Shown here: positions 6,957-17,008 of the stretch, in pieces
Position numbering within the stretch: the stretch's first letter is position 1
Layout: every line of letters starts with the position of its first letter
Origin: an uncultured Pelagibacteraceae bacterium
Lineage (GTDB): Bacteria > Pseudomonadota > Alphaproteobacteria > Pelagibacterales > Pelagibacteraceae
DNA: 64,000 nt
Reading direction: 5' to 3'
Assembly: GCA_902537845.1 (NCBI GenBank)
Contig: CACBDC010000004.1
Coordinates: forward strand, 30,352-94,351
Position numbers and translations under genes: made by a program
The notes under the pieces: generated by a model
Database searches by the model: none
The model's input: only the letters and a program-made list of their open reading frames with translations
Told to the model about the DNA's origin: nothing

Positions 6957-8246
6957 ATGAAAAAATATTTTTTTATAATTTTTGTATTATTTAGTTCAAC
7001 TTATCTTCATGCTCAAGATAATTTAAAGTTTTATATTGAGAAAGCTTTAGAAAACAATTTACAATTAAACGCTGAAAGGAAAAATTTTGAATCTGCAAAG
7101 CAGAGTAAAAATATTTCTAGAAGTGAATTTTTACCAAGTATTACACTCTCAGGAGATCAAACAAGTATTACTTCTACAAACCGAACTAATCAAAGCGGTG
7201 CAAATTTAGCTGACTCTAATTCAGATAGTGAAAGTAAAAAAATCTCAGTAGATCAAAAAATATTTTCTGGTTTTAAAGGTTTAAATACTTTTAAAAAATC
7301 TGAACTTGAAACTCAAAAAGCCAACTTAAATCTTAAAAAAGTTGAACAACAAACTATATTAGATGCTACTTCAGCCTATTTTGATTTAATTTTTAAATCA
7401 AAAAATGAGGAATTTAACTCATCAAACGTAAATTTATTTGAAAGACAGGTAGACTCAGATAACGCCAGACTTCAAAAAGGAGAAATTACTTTAACAGATT
7501 TAGCGCAATCAGAGTCATCTTTAGCTGGCGCGAGAGCTAATTTAATTAAAGCAAAAACTGAACTTTTAGCATCCAAAACAAATTTTGAGAGAGTCACTAG
7601 AGAAAAATCACCAGATACAAAAAGTTTAAAAGAAAAGGCATTATTAATGTTACCCAACTCTTTAGAAGAGTCTCTTAATTTAGCTGACAAAAATAATATG
7701 GATCTTTTAATTTCAAAATTAGACTATGAAATAGCTATTAAAGACTTAAATATTGAAAGATCAAGACTTTCTCCTTCGGCATCGCTAAATTACTCAAAAT
7801 CTGAAAATGATGATTTCAGCTCCACGATTGACAAGACTGATCAAGAAACCGTCAAAGCGACTATTACTTGGCCGATTATTAAAGGGGGCGAAAATATCTC
7901 ATCTATAAAGAAATCCTCGTATAATAAAGAGAGATACCAGTTAATATTACAAGATACTAAAAACAGAATTAATACTGAAATTTCAAATGCTTGGTCAAAA
8001 TATCAATCCTCTAAAAGTGTACTTGAGGCGACTAGAGCACAATTGAAGGCTGCCGAGATAGCAAATGAAGGCATTACATTAGAGTACGATTCAGGCAACA
8101 CAAGAACCACGCTTGAATTAATTCAGTCCAGAAGCTTACTTTTAGATGCCAGAATAGCTTTCGCCAGATCAGAAAGAGATTTCATCGTTTCACAATTTGA
8201 GCTTTCAAAGCAGCTTGGTTCACTATCTATAAATTCAATTAAATAG
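6957..8246 (+). CDS. TolC-family outer membrane efflux protein
   Basis: 429 aa. An N-terminal signal peptide (MKKYFFIIFVLFSSTYLHAQ, cleavage after HA-Q likely) leads to a duplicated, mostly alpha-helical repeat typical of the outer-membrane efflux protein family. Conserved features are LSLDQKIFSG-like KKISVDQKIFSGF in the first half and its counterpart KATITWPIIKGGE in the second, both corresponding to the beta-barrel-entering strands, and regular heptad-like coiled-coil stretches between. It should trimerise as an outer-membrane channel tunnel for a type I secretion or RND efflux system; no inner-membrane partner is next to it. It directly abuts the kinase gene upstream and is followed by the recA promoter region. 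Confidence 0.92.
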   Translation: MKKYFFIIFVLFSSTYLHAQDNLKFYIEKALENNLQLNAERKNFESAKQSKNISRSEFLPSITLSGDQTSITSTNRTNQSGANLADSNSDSESKKISVDQKIFSGFKGLNTFKKSELETQKANLNLKKVEQQTILDATSAYFDLIFKSKNEEFNSSNVNLFERQVDSDNARLQKGEITLTDLAQSESSLAGARANLIKAKTELLASKTNFERVTREKSPDTKSLKEKALLMLPNSLEESLNLADKNNMDLLISKLDYEIAIKDLNIERSRLSPSASLNYSKSENDDFSSTIDKTDQETVKATITWPIIKGGENISSIKKSSYNKERYQLILQDTKNRINTEISNAWSKYQSSKSVLEATRAQLKAAEIANEGITLEYDSGNTRTTLELIQSRSLLLDARIAFARSERDFIVSQFELSKQLGSLSINSIK

Positions 8247-8283
8247 CTGATTTTAAGGGAATATTTTATCTTCTTGATAAAAA

Positions 8284-8298
8284 GAACAAAATGTGTAC
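8284..8298 (+). promoter_or_regulatory. SOS-box-like site upstream of recA (one mismatch)
   Basis: GAAC-N7-GTAC, 41 bp before the recA ATG. The alphaproteobacterial LexA box is GTTC-N7-GTTC (GAAC-N7-GAAC on the other strand), so seven of eight specific bases fit. It overlaps the decamer TGTGTACATT (8292-8301), which recurs upstream of the aldehyde dehydrogenase. Whether this organism has LexA cannot be seen here. Confidence 0.3.
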
Positions 8299-8338
8299 AT
8301 TTATAGATACGATTCGATTAACAAAAAAAGGATAAAAA

Positions 8339-9442
8339 ATGACAAAAAATAACTTAAAAATCGTAAAAACAGACGATAAGAAACAAAAGGAATTAAAAGA
8401 GAAAAGCAAATCTCTAGAAGCAGCTATTAGCCAAATAGATCAAAATTTCGGTAAAGGTTCAGTAATGAGACTAGGGCAACAACAAGCCTTAGATGTGGAA
8501 GCAATTTCCACAGGATCATTAAGCTTAGATTTAGCACTTGGAATAGGCGGTTTACCAAAAGGTAGAATTATTGAGATATATGGCCCTGAGTCATCGGGTA
8601 AAACCACATTAGCTTTACAAGTAGTAGCAGAAGCTCAAAAAGCTGGTGGTATTTGTGCATTTGTTGATGCTGAACATGCTATGGATCCAGTTTATGCAAA
8701 AAAACTCGGTGTAAAAACAGAAGAACTACTAATTTCACAACCTGACACTGGTGAACAAGCTTTAGAAATAACTGATACATTAATTAAATCAGGTTCTATT
8801 TCAGTTCTAGTTGTTGACTCAGTTGCAGCATTAACTCCAAAAGCTGAATTAGAGGGTGAAATGGGAGATCATCATGTTGGTTTACAATCTAGACTTATGA
8901 GCCAAGCTTTAAGAAAAATTACGGGCTCGGTGTCGAAATCAAATACAATGGTTATTTTTATTAACCAAATTAGGATGAAAATAGGTGTAATGTTTGGAAA
9001 TCCAGAGACAACATCTGGAGGAAATGCACTTAAGTTCTACTCTTCAGTGAGAATGGATATTAGAAGAATAGGAGCAATTAAGGAAAAAGATCAAATTATC
9101 GGTAACTCAACGAGAGTTAAGGTAATAAAAAACAAAGTTGCACCACCTTTTAAAGTAGTTGAATTCGATTTAATGTATGGAAAAGGGATTAGTAAATTAG
9201 GTGAACTGATTGATCTTGGTACAAAAGCTGGTGTAGTAGAAAAATCAGGTGCTTGGTATGCATATAAAGGAGAAAAAATCGGGCAAGGAAGAGAGAACGC
9301 AAAAGTCTTTCTCCAAAAAAATCCAACCGTTGCAGTAGAAATTGAAAAAATTATCAGAGATCAATCTTCTGCTATTAGCAAGGAGCTAGAAGGCAACCCT
9401 TCTCCTAAAGAAAAAATTAGCGATAAAAAAGACGAGGAATAA
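8339..9442 (+). CDS. recA: RecA recombinase
   Basis: 367 aa ATPase that forms filaments on single-stranded DNA, catalyses strand exchange and, where present, triggers LexA cleavage. Walker A is GPESSGKTT (about residues 82-90), Walker B region [10 protein letters not shown], and the DNA-binding loop L2 region reads [17 protein letters not shown], all canonical. The N-terminus has a somewhat Lys/Glu-rich 25-residue extension before the [18 protein letters not shown] core, and the C-terminus ends in an acidic Lys/Asp/Glu tail as usual. A good Shine-Dalgarno (AAAGGAT) sits 6 bp before the ATG, unlike many genes here, consistent with high expression. A perfect hairpin follows the stop. Confidence 0.98.
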   Translation: MTKNNLKIVKTDDKKQKELKEKSKSLEAAISQIDQNFGKGSVMRLGQQQALDVEAISTGSLSLDLALGIGGLPKGRIIEIYGPESSGKTTLALQVVAEAQKAGGICAFVDAEHAMDPVYAKKLGVKTEELLISQPDTGEQALEITDTLIKSGSISVLVVDSVAALTPKAELEGEMGDHHVGLQSRLMSQALRKITGSVSKSNTMVIFINQIRMKIGVMFGNPETTSGGNALKFYSSVRMDIRRIGAIKEKDQIIGNSTRVKVIKNKVAPPFKVVEFDLMYGKGISKLGELIDLGTKAGVVEKSGAWYAYKGEKIGQGRENAKVFLQKNPTVAVEIEKIIRDQSSAISKELEGNPSPKEKISDKKDEE

Positions 9443-9460
9443 CCTCTAGCCGTCACATTC

Positions 9461-9489
9461 AACGGGAAGTTTTATTTAAACTTCCCGTT
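9461..9489 (+). terminator. Perfect 12-bp hairpin after recA, weak T-tract
   Basis: AACGGGAAGTTT-TATTT-AAACTTCCCGTT, 18 bp after the recA stop. The stem is perfect, but only GTTTCCCGT follows rather than a poly-T run, so it may end recA mRNA inefficiently or mainly protect its 3' end. The palindromic stem also gives a similar structure on the minus strand. Confidence 0.6.
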
Positions 9490-9511
9490 TCCCGTAAAAC
9501 ATCAACTCAGG

Positions 9512-9526
9512 ATTGATAAAATCAAT
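9512..9526. promoter_or_regulatory. Palindrome ATTGATAAAATCAAT upstream of aldehyde dehydrogenase
   Basis: Perfect 6-bp arms around AAA, about 90 bp before the dehydrogenase start. It resembles a CRP/FNR-family site (TTGAT...ATCAA), but the spacer is 3 rather than the 4 bases of an FNR box. Possible operator; no regulator is encoded nearby. Confidence 0.3.
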
Positions 9527-9617
9527 ATTTTGTGTTTAGAAAATTAGTGACAAAAATAGCTGTGTACATTGTAGTTCAGATTGGTTTTAATTAGACATTA
9601 AATAAAAAGGGGGAAAC

Positions 9618-11171
9618 ATGAGTACACAACAAGCATCAAGCTCGAAAGTGTCTTCATCTTTAGATACCTCTCATTTGAAGGTTAAATTTCCATTTAAAGC
9701 TAAATATGGAAACTACATTAATGGAAAATTTGTAGAACCTAAATCTGGAAAGTATTTTGATAATACTACTCCTATCACTAATGAAGTTATCTGTAAGGTG
9801 CCACGATCGAACGAGAAAGACGTTGATTTCGCTCTAGACGCAGCCCACGCAGCATTTCCTGCATGGGGAAAAACATCAATCACAGAGAGATCAAATATTC
9901 TCTTAAAAATTGCTGATGTCATAGAGAAAAATCTAAACGTTTTAGCGACAGCAGAATGTTTAGACAATGGAAAGCCGATACGAGAATGTATGGCTGCAGA
10001 TTTGCCTTTAGTAATCGACCATTGGAGATATTTTGCAGGAGTAATAAGAGCAGAGGAAGGTTCAGTTGCTGAAATCAGTAACAGTGAATACTCTTACCAC
10101 ATACCCGAGCCATTGGGCGTAGTTGGTCAGATCATTCCATGGAACTTCCCTTTATTAATGGCTACATGGAAACTAGCTCCAGCTTTAGCAGCGGGAAATT
10201 GTGTAGTTTTAAAACCAGCTGAACAAACGCCAGCATCAATAATGCTTTTAATGGAACTTATTGGAGATCTATTACCAGCAGGTGTTGTTAACGTTGTAAG
10301 CGGATACGGTCTTGAAGCAGGTAAACCTCTGGCTTCTTCTAAAAGAATTAAGAAGATAGCTTTTACTGGTGAAACTACTACTGGACGTTTGATTATGCAG
10401 TACGCATCTCAAAACTTAATACCAATTACTTTGGAATTAGGTGGTAAATCTCCAAACATTTTCTTCGAAGATGTAATGTCAAAAGATGACGACTTCTTTG
10501 ATAAATGTTTAGAAGGTTTCGCTATGTTTACGCTTAACCAGGGAGAAGTTTGTACTTGTCCTAGCAGAGCCTTAATTCAAAAGTCAATCTATGATAAATT
10601 CATGGAGAAGGCGATAGCAAGAACTAAAGCGGTAAAACAAGACAATCCTTTAAAAATGGAAACTATGATTGGAGCTCAAGCTTCATTAGAACAAATGGAA
10701 AAAATTAAGTCTTACTTAGATTTAGGTAAGAAAGAGGGTGCCAAAGTTCTATGTGGTGGAAGCGCAGCAAAAATTAATAGTGGACTTGAGAAAGGAAACT
10801 ATATCCAGCCGACGATTTTCGAAGGCAAAAACAATATGCGAATATTCCAAGAAGAAATCTTTGGGCCAGTTGTATCAGTAACAACGTTTAAAGATGAGAA
10901 AGAGGCATTAGAAATAGCTAATGACACCCTTTACGGACTAGGAGCAGGTGTTTGGACAAGAGATGGAAACATCGCTTACAGAATGGGCAGAGGAATACAA
11001 GCGGGTAGAGTTTGGACGAACTGTTACCATGCATATCCAGCTCATGCTGCATTTGGCGGATATAAACAATCTGGTATCGGAAGAGAAACTCACAAAATGA
11101 TGTTAAATCATTATAGACAAGTGAAGAACCTACACGTGTCTTACAGTGAGAAAAAATTAGGCTTCTTTTAA
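9618..11171 (+). CDS. NAD-dependent aldehyde dehydrogenase, AldB/ExaC (acetaldehyde) type
   Basis: 517 aa, soluble, oxidising a short aldehyde (probably acetaldehyde) to the acid with NAD(P)+. Core motifs: [29 protein letters not shown] (the nucleotide-binding loop), the general-base Glu in LELGGKSPN, and the catalytic Cys in [15 protein letters not shown]. The Gln-Gly-Glu-Val-Cys-Thr-Cys version is characteristic of the AldB/ExaC subgroup, which commonly carries a DUF779 partner gene, and one follows here. A Ser-rich N-terminal extension (residues 1-20) precedes the core. A very strong Shine-Dalgarno (AAGGGGGAA) 4 bp before ATG and a 175-bp leader with a palindrome suggest a regulated, well-translated gene. 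Confidence 0.95.
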   Translation: MSTQQASSSKVSSSLDTSHLKVKFPFKAKYGNYINGKFVEPKSGKYFDNTTPITNEVICKVPRSNEKDVDFALDAAHAAFPAWGKTSITERSNILLKIADVIEKNLNVLATAECLDNGKPIRECMAADLPLVIDHWRYFAGVIRAEEGSVAEISNSEYSYHIPEPLGVVGQIIPWNFPLLMATWKLAPALAAGNCVVLKPAEQTPASIMLLMELIGDLLPAGVVNVVSGYGLEAGKPLASSKRIKKIAFTGETTTGRLIMQYASQNLIPITLELGGKSPNIFFEDVMSKDDDFFDKCLEGFAMFTLNQGEVCTCPSRALIQKSIYDKFMEKAIARTKAVKQDNPLKMETMIGAQASLEQMEKIKSYLDLGKKEGAKVLCGGSAAKINSGLEKGNYIQPTIFEGKNNMRIFQEEIFGPVVSVTTFKDEKEALEIANDTLYGLGAGVWTRDGNIAYRMGRGIQAGRVWTNCYHAYPAHAAFGGYKQSGIGRETHKMMLNHYRQVKNLHVSYSEKKLGFF

Positions 11172-11186
11172 CCAATAATATATAAT

Positions 11187-11211
11187 GGCCCATGATTCTA
11201 AATCATGGGCC
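11187..11211 (+). terminator. Perfect 11-bp hairpin between aldehyde dehydrogenase and DUF779 gene
   Basis: GGCCCATGATT-CTA-AATCATGGGCC, 15 bp after the dehydrogenase stop. No T-tract follows. The ORF-track start of the next gene (11205) lies inside the 3' arm, which argues for the later start at 11223. It could be a partial terminator or an mRNA-processing or stability element that sets unequal expression of the two genes. Confidence 0.6.
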
Positions 11212-11222
11212 GAAATATCGAA

Positions 11223-11579
11223 ATGAAAGTCTCTTTTACATTATCTGCAAAAAAATTGCTTAGTGAAATCAAAGAAGTTCATGGAGATGATCTTTTGTTT
11301 CACCAATCAGGTGGATGCTGTGATGGTAGCGCACCTATGTGTTTTCCAGCAAAAGAATACCAAGTGGGAAACAGTGACGTAAAATTGGGTGAAGTAGATG
11401 GAACCCCTTTTTATATGAATGAAGACCAATATGAAAAATGGAAACATACAGATCTGACAATCGATGCAGTTAAAGGAATTGGAGGTATGTTTTCCCTTGA
11501 TAATGGAACAGGACAAAGATTTTTAACAAAATCTGAAATTTGTGTCGTAGTAGACAACGATAAAAAAGCTACAAACTAA
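11223..11579 (+). CDS. DUF779 family protein, aldehyde-dehydrogenase partner
   Basis: 118 aa from the chosen start MKVSFTLSAKKLLSEI. The family is small, of unknown function, and regularly encoded beside AldB/ExaC-type acetaldehyde dehydrogenases, as here. Conserved features seen: LLFHQSGGCCDGSAPMCFP with adjacent Cys residues (a possible metal- or thiol-active site), DVKLGEVDGTPFYM, the central LDVVKG-like IDAVKGIGGMFSLDNGTGQRF, and a hydrophobic C-terminal strand. I prefer 11223 to the track's 11205 because the earlier ATG lies in a perfect hairpin and adds MGRNIE, which does not look like family sequence. Function not known. Confidence 0.85.
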   Translation: MKVSFTLSAKKLLSEIKEVHGDDLLFHQSGGCCDGSAPMCFPAKEYQVGNSDVKLGEVDGTPFYMNEDQYEKWKHTDLTIDAVKGIGGMFSLDNGTGQRFLTKSEICVVVDNDKKATN

Positions 11580-11622
11580 TCTCTTTATAGACAAGTTCTG
11601 AAATATCTGTATTTAATTAAGT

Positions 11623-14298
11623 ATGGGCCAAATTTTACTTACTGATGTTAGAAGAAAATTCTTAGATTATTTTAAAAAAAACAATCATAAGATTGTGGAC
11701 TCTAGTAACCTAGTTCCAAATAATGACCCAACTCTCATGTTTACCAACTCTGGCATGGTTCAATTTAAAAATGTTTTTACTGGTTTAGAAAAAAGAGATT
11801 ACAAAACAGCCACAACATCTCAAAAATGTGTAAGAGCTGGAGGAAAACATAATGATTTAGAAAACGTAGGATATACACCAAGACACCATACTTTTTTTGA
11901 AATGTTGGGAAATTTCTCCTTTGGAGATTACTTTAAAGAGCAAGCAATTATTCATGCTTGGAATTTATTAACAAAAGATTTTCAGTTGCCCAAAGAAAAA
12001 CTTTCTGTAACGGTTTACCATGAAGATGAAGAGTCATTTAAACTTTGGAAAAAAATAGCAGGTTTAAGTGATGACAGAATAATAAAAATAGCTACTTCAG
12101 ATAACTTTTGGTCAATGGGGGATACGGGTCCATGTGGCCCTTGTTCAGAAATTTTTTACGATCATGGTGAAAAATTAAAAGGAGGACCTCCAGGAAGCCC
12201 AGATGAAGATGGAGATAGATTTATTGAGATATGGAATTTAGTATTTATGCAGTATGAGCAAATATCAAAAGATAAAAGAATAAATTTACCAAAACCATCA
12301 GTGGATACTGGAATGGGTCTTGAACGAATGACAGCTGTTCTTCAAGGGACCCATGATAATTATAAGATCGATCATTTTAAAAAAATTATGGGTGCATCTT
12401 CCGATTTGCTGAAGTCACCTATAAATGATTCAACTATTGCAAGTCACAGAGTTATTGCTGATCATTTGAGAGCTAGCAGTTTTTTAATTGCTGAGGGAAT
12501 ATTACCTTCTAATGAAGGAAGAGGATATGTTTTAAGAAGAATCATGAGACGTGGAATGAGACATGCTAATTCTTTAGGAAGCAAAGATCCTGTTTTTTAT
12601 AAATTATTTGATTTTTTGTTAAATGAAATGAAAAGCAGTTATCCAGAATTAATTACTGGTAAAGAGTTAATAATTGAGACTTTAAAAAATGAAGAAGAAA
12701 AATTTTCCTCTCTTTTGGAACGTGGAATGAAAATACTTGATGAAAATTTAACTACAGTTTTAAACAAAACCTTTCCAGGATCAACAGCATTTAAATTATA
12801 TGATACTTATGGTTTCCCTTTAGACCTAACCGCCGACATCTTAAAAGGGAAGGGAATTAAAGTAGATAATGTTGGTTTTGAAAAGGAGATGGAAAAAAGC
12901 AAAGCTCTTGCGCGAGCTAATTGGAAAGGATCAGGAGATAAGTCTGTTGAGGAAAGATGGTTCAAAACAAGAGAAGAAATTAATCCTACTGAATTTTTAG
13001 GTTATGAATTTGATAAAGCGGAAGGTGTTGTTATTAAAATTTCAAAAGATGGTAAATTTGTAGATTCAGCTGGCACAGGAGATGAGGTAGAAGTTATAAC
13101 AAATCAAACCCCATTTTACGGAGAGTCAGGAGGTCAAGTTGGTGACCAGGGTTATATTTTTAACTCAGAATGTAAAATAAAAATTGATGATACCCAAAAA
13201 AAAATGGGAGATTTATTTGTTCATTATGGAAAAATTGAAAAAGGCTCAATATCAATTGGGCAAAATGTTAATTTAGAAATAGATGTTTTAAAAAGAAATA
13301 ATTCTAAAGCCTATCATTCGGCAACTCATTTGTTACATGAGTCATTAAGAAGAACGTTAGGAAAACATGTCACTCAAAAGGGTTCGTTAGTATCACCAGA
13401 TAGGCTTAGATTTGATTTTAGTCATAATAAGCCTATTGAAAAAGAGGAAATGAAAAAAATAAATAATACTGTAAACGAAATTGTAGCTGGTTCTACTGAT
13501 GTACAAACAAGAATAATGACTCCTAAAGAAGCAGTAAGCATGGGCGCATTAGCATTATTTGGTGAAAAATATGGCGAAGAAGTGAGAGTAGTGTTTATGG
13601 GAAAGGAAAATAACGGCTTTTTCTCAACAGAATTGTGTGGAGGTACTCACGTTAAAAACACCAAAGAGGTTGGTAAATTCAAAGTTATTAGTCAGTCTTC
13701 GATCGCCTCAGGAGTCAGGAGAGTTGAGGCCTTAAGAGATAAACAATTAGAGGATTATGAAAAAACACAAAAACAAAATAAATCTCAAAAAGAGTCAAAC
13801 TTAAAAAATGAAATTACATTAATTAAAAAGGAATTACAAAAACTAAAAATAAAGCCTGATTATAAAGACAATTTAGATTTAATTGATAACTTGAAAAATT
13901 TAAATAAGCAGCTTCAAAAAGTAAAAATTGAAATTATTAAAAAAGATAAAAGTAAAAACATTATAAAGGATAAAAAAATTGGAAATATATTTATTCGAGA
14001 ACAAATTTTAAAAAATTTTCCACCTAAAGAATTAAGAGGAATTATTGATCAGGGTAAAAAAGAGATTAAATCAGGAGTCATAATAAGCATTTCTACTTTT
14101 GAGGGTAAAGTAGGAGTTGCTATAGGAGTTTCTCAAGATCTTACGACTAAATTTGATGCCGTTACACTTGTTAAGATCGCATCAGAAATTTTAGGAGGAA
14201 AAGGCGGAGGAGGAAGAAAAGATTTTGCTCAAGCCGGCGGTTTCGATCAAAGTAAAATTGAACAAGCTTTTGAGGCAGTCAGAAAAAAACTTAATTAA
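11623..14298 (+). CDS. alaS: Alanyl-tRNA synthetase
   Basis: 891 aa class II synthetase charging tRNA-Ala. The catalytic domain (1-~240) begins with [23 protein letters not shown] and includes [12 protein letters not shown] and the motif 2 region [18 protein letters not shown]. The editing domain holds the zinc-binding [12 protein letters not shown] and the [11 protein letters not shown] motifs, with His and Cys ligands intact. A coiled-coil linker is followed by the C-terminal DHHA1 domain with [13 protein letters not shown]. Length is close to the usual ~875. It follows recA at a short distance, a pairing common in Proteobacteria, here interrupted by the dehydrogenase/DUF779 pair. The 3' end overlaps icd on the opposite strand by 8 bp. 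Confidence 0.98.
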   Translation: MGQILLTDVRRKFLDYFKKNNHKIVDSSNLVPNNDPTLMFTNSGMVQFKNVFTGLEKRDYKTATTSQKCVRAGGKHNDLENVGYTPRHHTFFEMLGNFSFGDYFKEQAIIHAWNLLTKDFQLPKEKLSVTVYHEDEESFKLWKKIAGLSDDRIIKIATSDNFWSMGDTGPCGPCSEIFYDHGEKLKGGPPGSPDEDGDRFIEIWNLVFMQYEQISKDKRINLPKPSVDTGMGLERMTAVLQGTHDNYKIDHFKKIMGASSDLLKSPINDSTIASHRVIADHLRASSFLIAEGILPSNEGRGYVLRRIMRRGMRHANSLGSKDPVFYKLFDFLLNEMKSSYPELITGKELIIETLKNEEEKFSSLLERGMKILDENLTTVLNKTFPGSTAFKLYDTYGFPLDLTADILKGKGIKVDNVGFEKEMEKSKALARANWKGSGDKSVEERWFKTREEINPTEFLGYEFDKAEGVVIKISKDGKFVDSAGTGDEVEVITNQTPFYGESGGQVGDQGYIFNSECKIKIDDTQKKMGDLFVHYGKIEKGSISIGQNVNLEIDVLKRNNSKAYHSATHLLHESLRRTLGKHVTQKGSLVSPDRLRFDFSHNKPIEKEEMKKINNTVNEIVAGSTDVQTRIMTPKEAVSMGALALFGEKYGEEVRVVFMGKENNGFFSTELCGGTHVKNTKEVGKFKVISQSSIASGVRRVEALRDKQLEDYEKTQKQNKSQKESNLKNEITLIKKELQKLKIKPDYKDNLDLIDNLKNLNKQLQKVKIEIIKKDKSKNIIKDKKIGNIFIREQILKNFPPKELRGIIDQGKKEIKSGVIISISTFEGKVGVAIGVSQDLTTKFDAVTLVKIASEILGGKGGGGRKDFAQAGGFDQSKIEQAFEAVRKKLN

Positions 14299-15505
14299 GT
14301 TTTTTCTTTAAATTTCCATCAATAGCTTCTAAAAATTGGTTGGTAGTTAAATATTTTGTTGATTTATCAATCAGGATAGCAAGGTCTTTTGTCATTGAAC
14401 CGCTCTCAACAGTTTCAACACAAACTTTTTCAAGAGATGAGGCAAACTTAATAAGTTCATTATTATTATCCAATTTACCTCTGTGAACTAAACCTCTAGT
14501 CCAAGCAAAAATTGAGGCTATTGGATTTGTAGAAGTTTCTTTTCCTTGTTGATGCATCCTGTAGTGTCTAGTCACCGTTCCGTGAGCAGCTTCTGACTCA
14601 ACAGTTTTTCCATCTGGGGTCATTAATACGCTTGTCATTAATCCCAAAGAACCAAACCCTTGAGCTACAGTATCTGACTGAACATCGCCATCATAGTTTT
14701 TACAAGCCCAAACGTAACCTCCATTCCATTTCATAGCACAAGCTACCATGTCATCAATTAATCTATGTTCATAAGTAATTTTTGCTGAGTCAAATTTGTT
14801 TTTAAATTCTTTTTCAAAAACTTCTTTAAATAGATCTTTAAAACGACCATCGTATGCTTTTAAAATTGTATTTTTCGTAGATAAATAAACTGGCCATTTT
14901 CTCTCCAGGCCATAATTCATACATGCTCTTGCGAAATTTTTTATAGAGTCATCTAAGTTATACATTGCTAAGGCTGTGCCCGGACCTGTAAAATTAAATA
15001 CTTCAAATTCTTTTTTATTTTTGCCATCTTTTGAAATCCATTTAATTTCCATTTTTCCCTCACCAGGAATTAAAAAATCAGTTGCACGATATTGATCACC
15101 AAAAGCATGTCTTCCAATTACAATTGGTTGTGTCCACCCTGGGACTAATTTAGGAACATTTTTACAAATAATCGGCTCTCTAAATACTGTACCACCTAAT
15201 ATATTTCTAATAGTGCCGTTGGGCGATCGCCACATTTTTTTTAGTTTAAACTCTTCTACTCTTGCTTCGTCTGGTGTGATAGTCGCACATTTTACTCCCA
15301 CGCCATGTTGCTTAATAGCATTTGCCGCATCTATTGTAATTTGGTCATCAGTTTTATCTCTACTCTCCATTCCAAGATCGAAGTATTTTAAGTCTATTTC
15401 TAAATAGGGTTTGATTAACTTTTCTTTAATAAAAGACCAAATAATCCTGGTCATTTCGTCACCGTCTAGCTCTACTACAGGATTTTTTACTTTAATTTTA
15501 ACCAT
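14291..15505 (-). CDS. icd: NADP-dependent isocitrate dehydrogenase, monomer-fold eukaryote-like type
   Basis: 404 aa TCA-cycle enzyme converting isocitrate to 2-oxoglutarate with NADPH production. The start [25 protein letters not shown] and motifs [28 protein letters not shown] (substrate Ser/Asn loop) and the metal-binding [28 protein letters not shown] are those of the eukaryote-like (IDP/type II) NADP enzymes found in alphaproteobacteria, rather than E. coli Icd. The C-terminal [31 protein letters not shown] is the NADP-binding region. Convergent with alaS, sharing 8 bp, and divergent from psd with 64 bp between starts. Confidence 0.97.
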   Translation of the reverse strand: MVKIKVKNPVVELDGDEMTRIIWSFIKEKLIKPYLEIDLKYFDLGMESRDKTDDQITIDAANAIKQHGVGVKCATITPDEARVEEFKLKKMWRSPNGTIRNILGGTVFREPIICKNVPKLVPGWTQPIVIGRHAFGDQYRATDFLIPGEGKMEIKWISKDGKNKKEFEVFNFTGPGTALAMYNLDDSIKNFARACMNYGLERKWPVYLSTKNTILKAYDGRFKDLFKEVFEKEFKNKFDSAKITYEHRLIDDMVACAMKWNGGYVWACKNYDGDVQSDTVAQGFGSLGLMTSVLMTPDGKTVESEAAHGTVTRHYRMHQQGKETSTNPIASIFAWTRGLVHRGKLDNNNELIKFASSLEKVCVETVESGSMTKDLAILIDKSTKYLTTNQFLEAIDGNLKKKLN

Positions 15506-15569
15506 AAAATATAGATTGATTAACTGTGATTTTTATACATATTAAGAAAAAATTATCAAACTATTAATT

Positions 15570-16217
15570 ATGTTTAATACAATATTTCCAAAGATACATA
15601 AAGAAGGATACAAGTTTTTGGCTATTTCTATTATTGCCACTTTTATTGTTTTATTTTTTTCAAATTTCTTCGGAGTCTTATTCATAGTGATAACTATATG
15701 GGTCTATTACTTTTTCAGAGACCCCGATAGATATTCAATAAATGATGATAACTACCTAGTAAGTCCAGCAGATGGTTTAATTACTGATATTTCAGAAAAA
15801 TCTGGTCCAGAGGAATTAAGACTTGAAAATACATCATTCACAAAAGTAAGTGTTTTCATGAATGTATTTAACTGTCATGTTAATCGTGTACCTTCATCAG
15901 GAAAAGTAGAGGAAATTTTTTATAAACCTGGAAAATTTTTAAATGCATCTTTAGACAAAGCTAGTGAAGAAAATGAAAGAAATTATTTCAAAATAAAATT
16001 AAATAATGGAGAAGAAATTATAATTGTTCAAATTGCTGGATTGATAGCTAGAAGAATCGTTTGTGAAGTTGAACAAGGTCAAGATTTAAAACAAGGTGAA
16101 AGGATTGGGATGATAAGATTTGGAAGTAGAGTGGATATTTATTTTAAAAATAAAAAAGTCTTAGCTAAAATTGGTCAAAATGTGGTAGCGGGAGAAAGCT
16201 TATTAGCTTCTAACTAA
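15570..16217 (+). CDS. psd: Phosphatidylserine decarboxylase proenzyme
   Basis: 215 aa, the short PSD-A subfamily seen in alphaproteobacteria. Two N-terminal hydrophobic stretches (FLAISIIATFIVLFFSNFFG and LFIVITIWVYYFF) anchor it at the inner membrane. VSPADGLITDI and MNVFNCHVNRVPSSGKVEEIFYKPGKFLNA are conserved, and FGSRVDIYF near residue 190 holds the Gly-Ser self-cleavage site that generates the pyruvoyl cofactor. It makes phosphatidylethanolamine from the product of PssA, encoded next with a one-base overlap (TAATG), an adjacency common in this class. Confidence 0.97.
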   Translation: MFNTIFPKIHKEGYKFLAISIIATFIVLFFSNFFGVLFIVITIWVYYFFRDPDRYSINDDNYLVSPADGLITDISEKSGPEELRLENTSFTKVSVFMNVFNCHVNRVPSSGKVEEIFYKPGKFLNASLDKASEENERNYFKIKLNNGEEIIIVQIAGLIARRIVCEVEQGQDLKQGERIGMIRFGSRVDIYFKNKKVLAKIGQNVVAGESLLASN

Positions 16218-17008
16218 TGGAAGAAAATAAAAAATTTAAATTAGTTTCATCAAAAAAAACTAGATATTTACTTCCAAATATTTTGACTTTGGCTGGAGTT
16301 TGTTTAGGAATAAGTTCTATAAAGTTTTCAATCGATGGTAATTTTAGTTTAGCCGTTACTTTAATTTTATTTGCAGCAATTCTAGATGCTTTAGATGGAA
16401 GAATAGCTAGATTAATAAAAGGCACTTCTGAGTTTGGAAAAGAGCTGGACTCACTTACTGATTTTGTAAGCTTTGGGATTGCTCCAGTTTTTATTCTATA
16501 TTTTTGGGAATTAAATAATTACGGAAAATTAGGATGGGCTATAACACTTATTTATTCTGTTTGTTGCGTATTAAGATTGGCTAGGTTCAACTTAACAAAG
16601 ATAGACGAAGCACAACAATGGAAAAATAACTTTTTTGAGGGAGTTCCTTCACCAGCGGGTGGTTTATTAATTTTGATGCCTTTAATTTATGAATTAACTA
16701 ATTTAAATATTGGAATAAATGTTAAAAATATTACTCCATATTTAACAATATTAATTGCAATTTTATTAGTTAGTAAAATTCCAACTTTGGCACTAAAAAA
16801 AATAACTATTTCTCCCAAGGCAACAGTTTTTTTATTATTAGGAATTGGAATTATTTTTATAGCTTTACTTTTTTATACCCTTGAAACACTTTTAGTTTTC
16901 GGAATTATTTATTTATTATCAATACCTGCTAGTATACTTATCTATAGCTTTCAAAATAAAAAAAACCTAGAGAAAATATCTGAAGATAATCATGAAGATA
17001 TTTTATAA
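16217..17008 (+). CDS. pssA: CDP-diacylglycerol-serine O-phosphatidyltransferase
   Basis: 263 aa integral membrane enzyme making phosphatidylserine from CDP-diacylglycerol and serine. The CDP-alcohol phosphotransferase signature D-x2-DGxxAR-x8-G-x3-D-x3-D is complete in DALDGRIARLIKGTSEFGKELDSLTD (about residues 56-81), and about seven or eight membrane helices can be counted. FEGVPSPAGGLLILMP is typical of the type II (Bacillus/alphaproteobacterial) PssA. Its start overlaps the psd stop by one base and its own stop overlaps the rlmE start, so the three genes appear to be read from one transcript. Confidence 0.97.
   Translation: MEENKKFKLVSSKKTRYLLPNILTLAGVCLGISSIKFSIDGNFSLAVTLILFAAILDALDGRIARLIKGTSEFGKELDSLTDFVSFGIAPVFILYFWELNNYGKLGWAITLIYSVCCVLRLARFNLTKIDEAQQWKNNFFEGVPSPAGGLLILMPLIYELTNLNIGINVKNITPYLTILIAILLVSKIPTLALKKITISPKATVFLLLGIGIIFIALLFYTLETLLVFGIIYLLSIPASILIYSFQNKKNLEKISEDNHEDIL

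Noticed and set aside
9512-9526. Canonical FNR box before the aldehyde dehydrogenase
   Set aside because: The spacer between TTGAT and ATCAA is 3 bases, not 4; kept only as an unassigned palindrome.
9443-9617. A riboswitch in the 175-bp leader of the aldehyde dehydrogenase
   Set aside because: I see one hairpin next to recA and one short palindrome, but no recognisable aptamer core.
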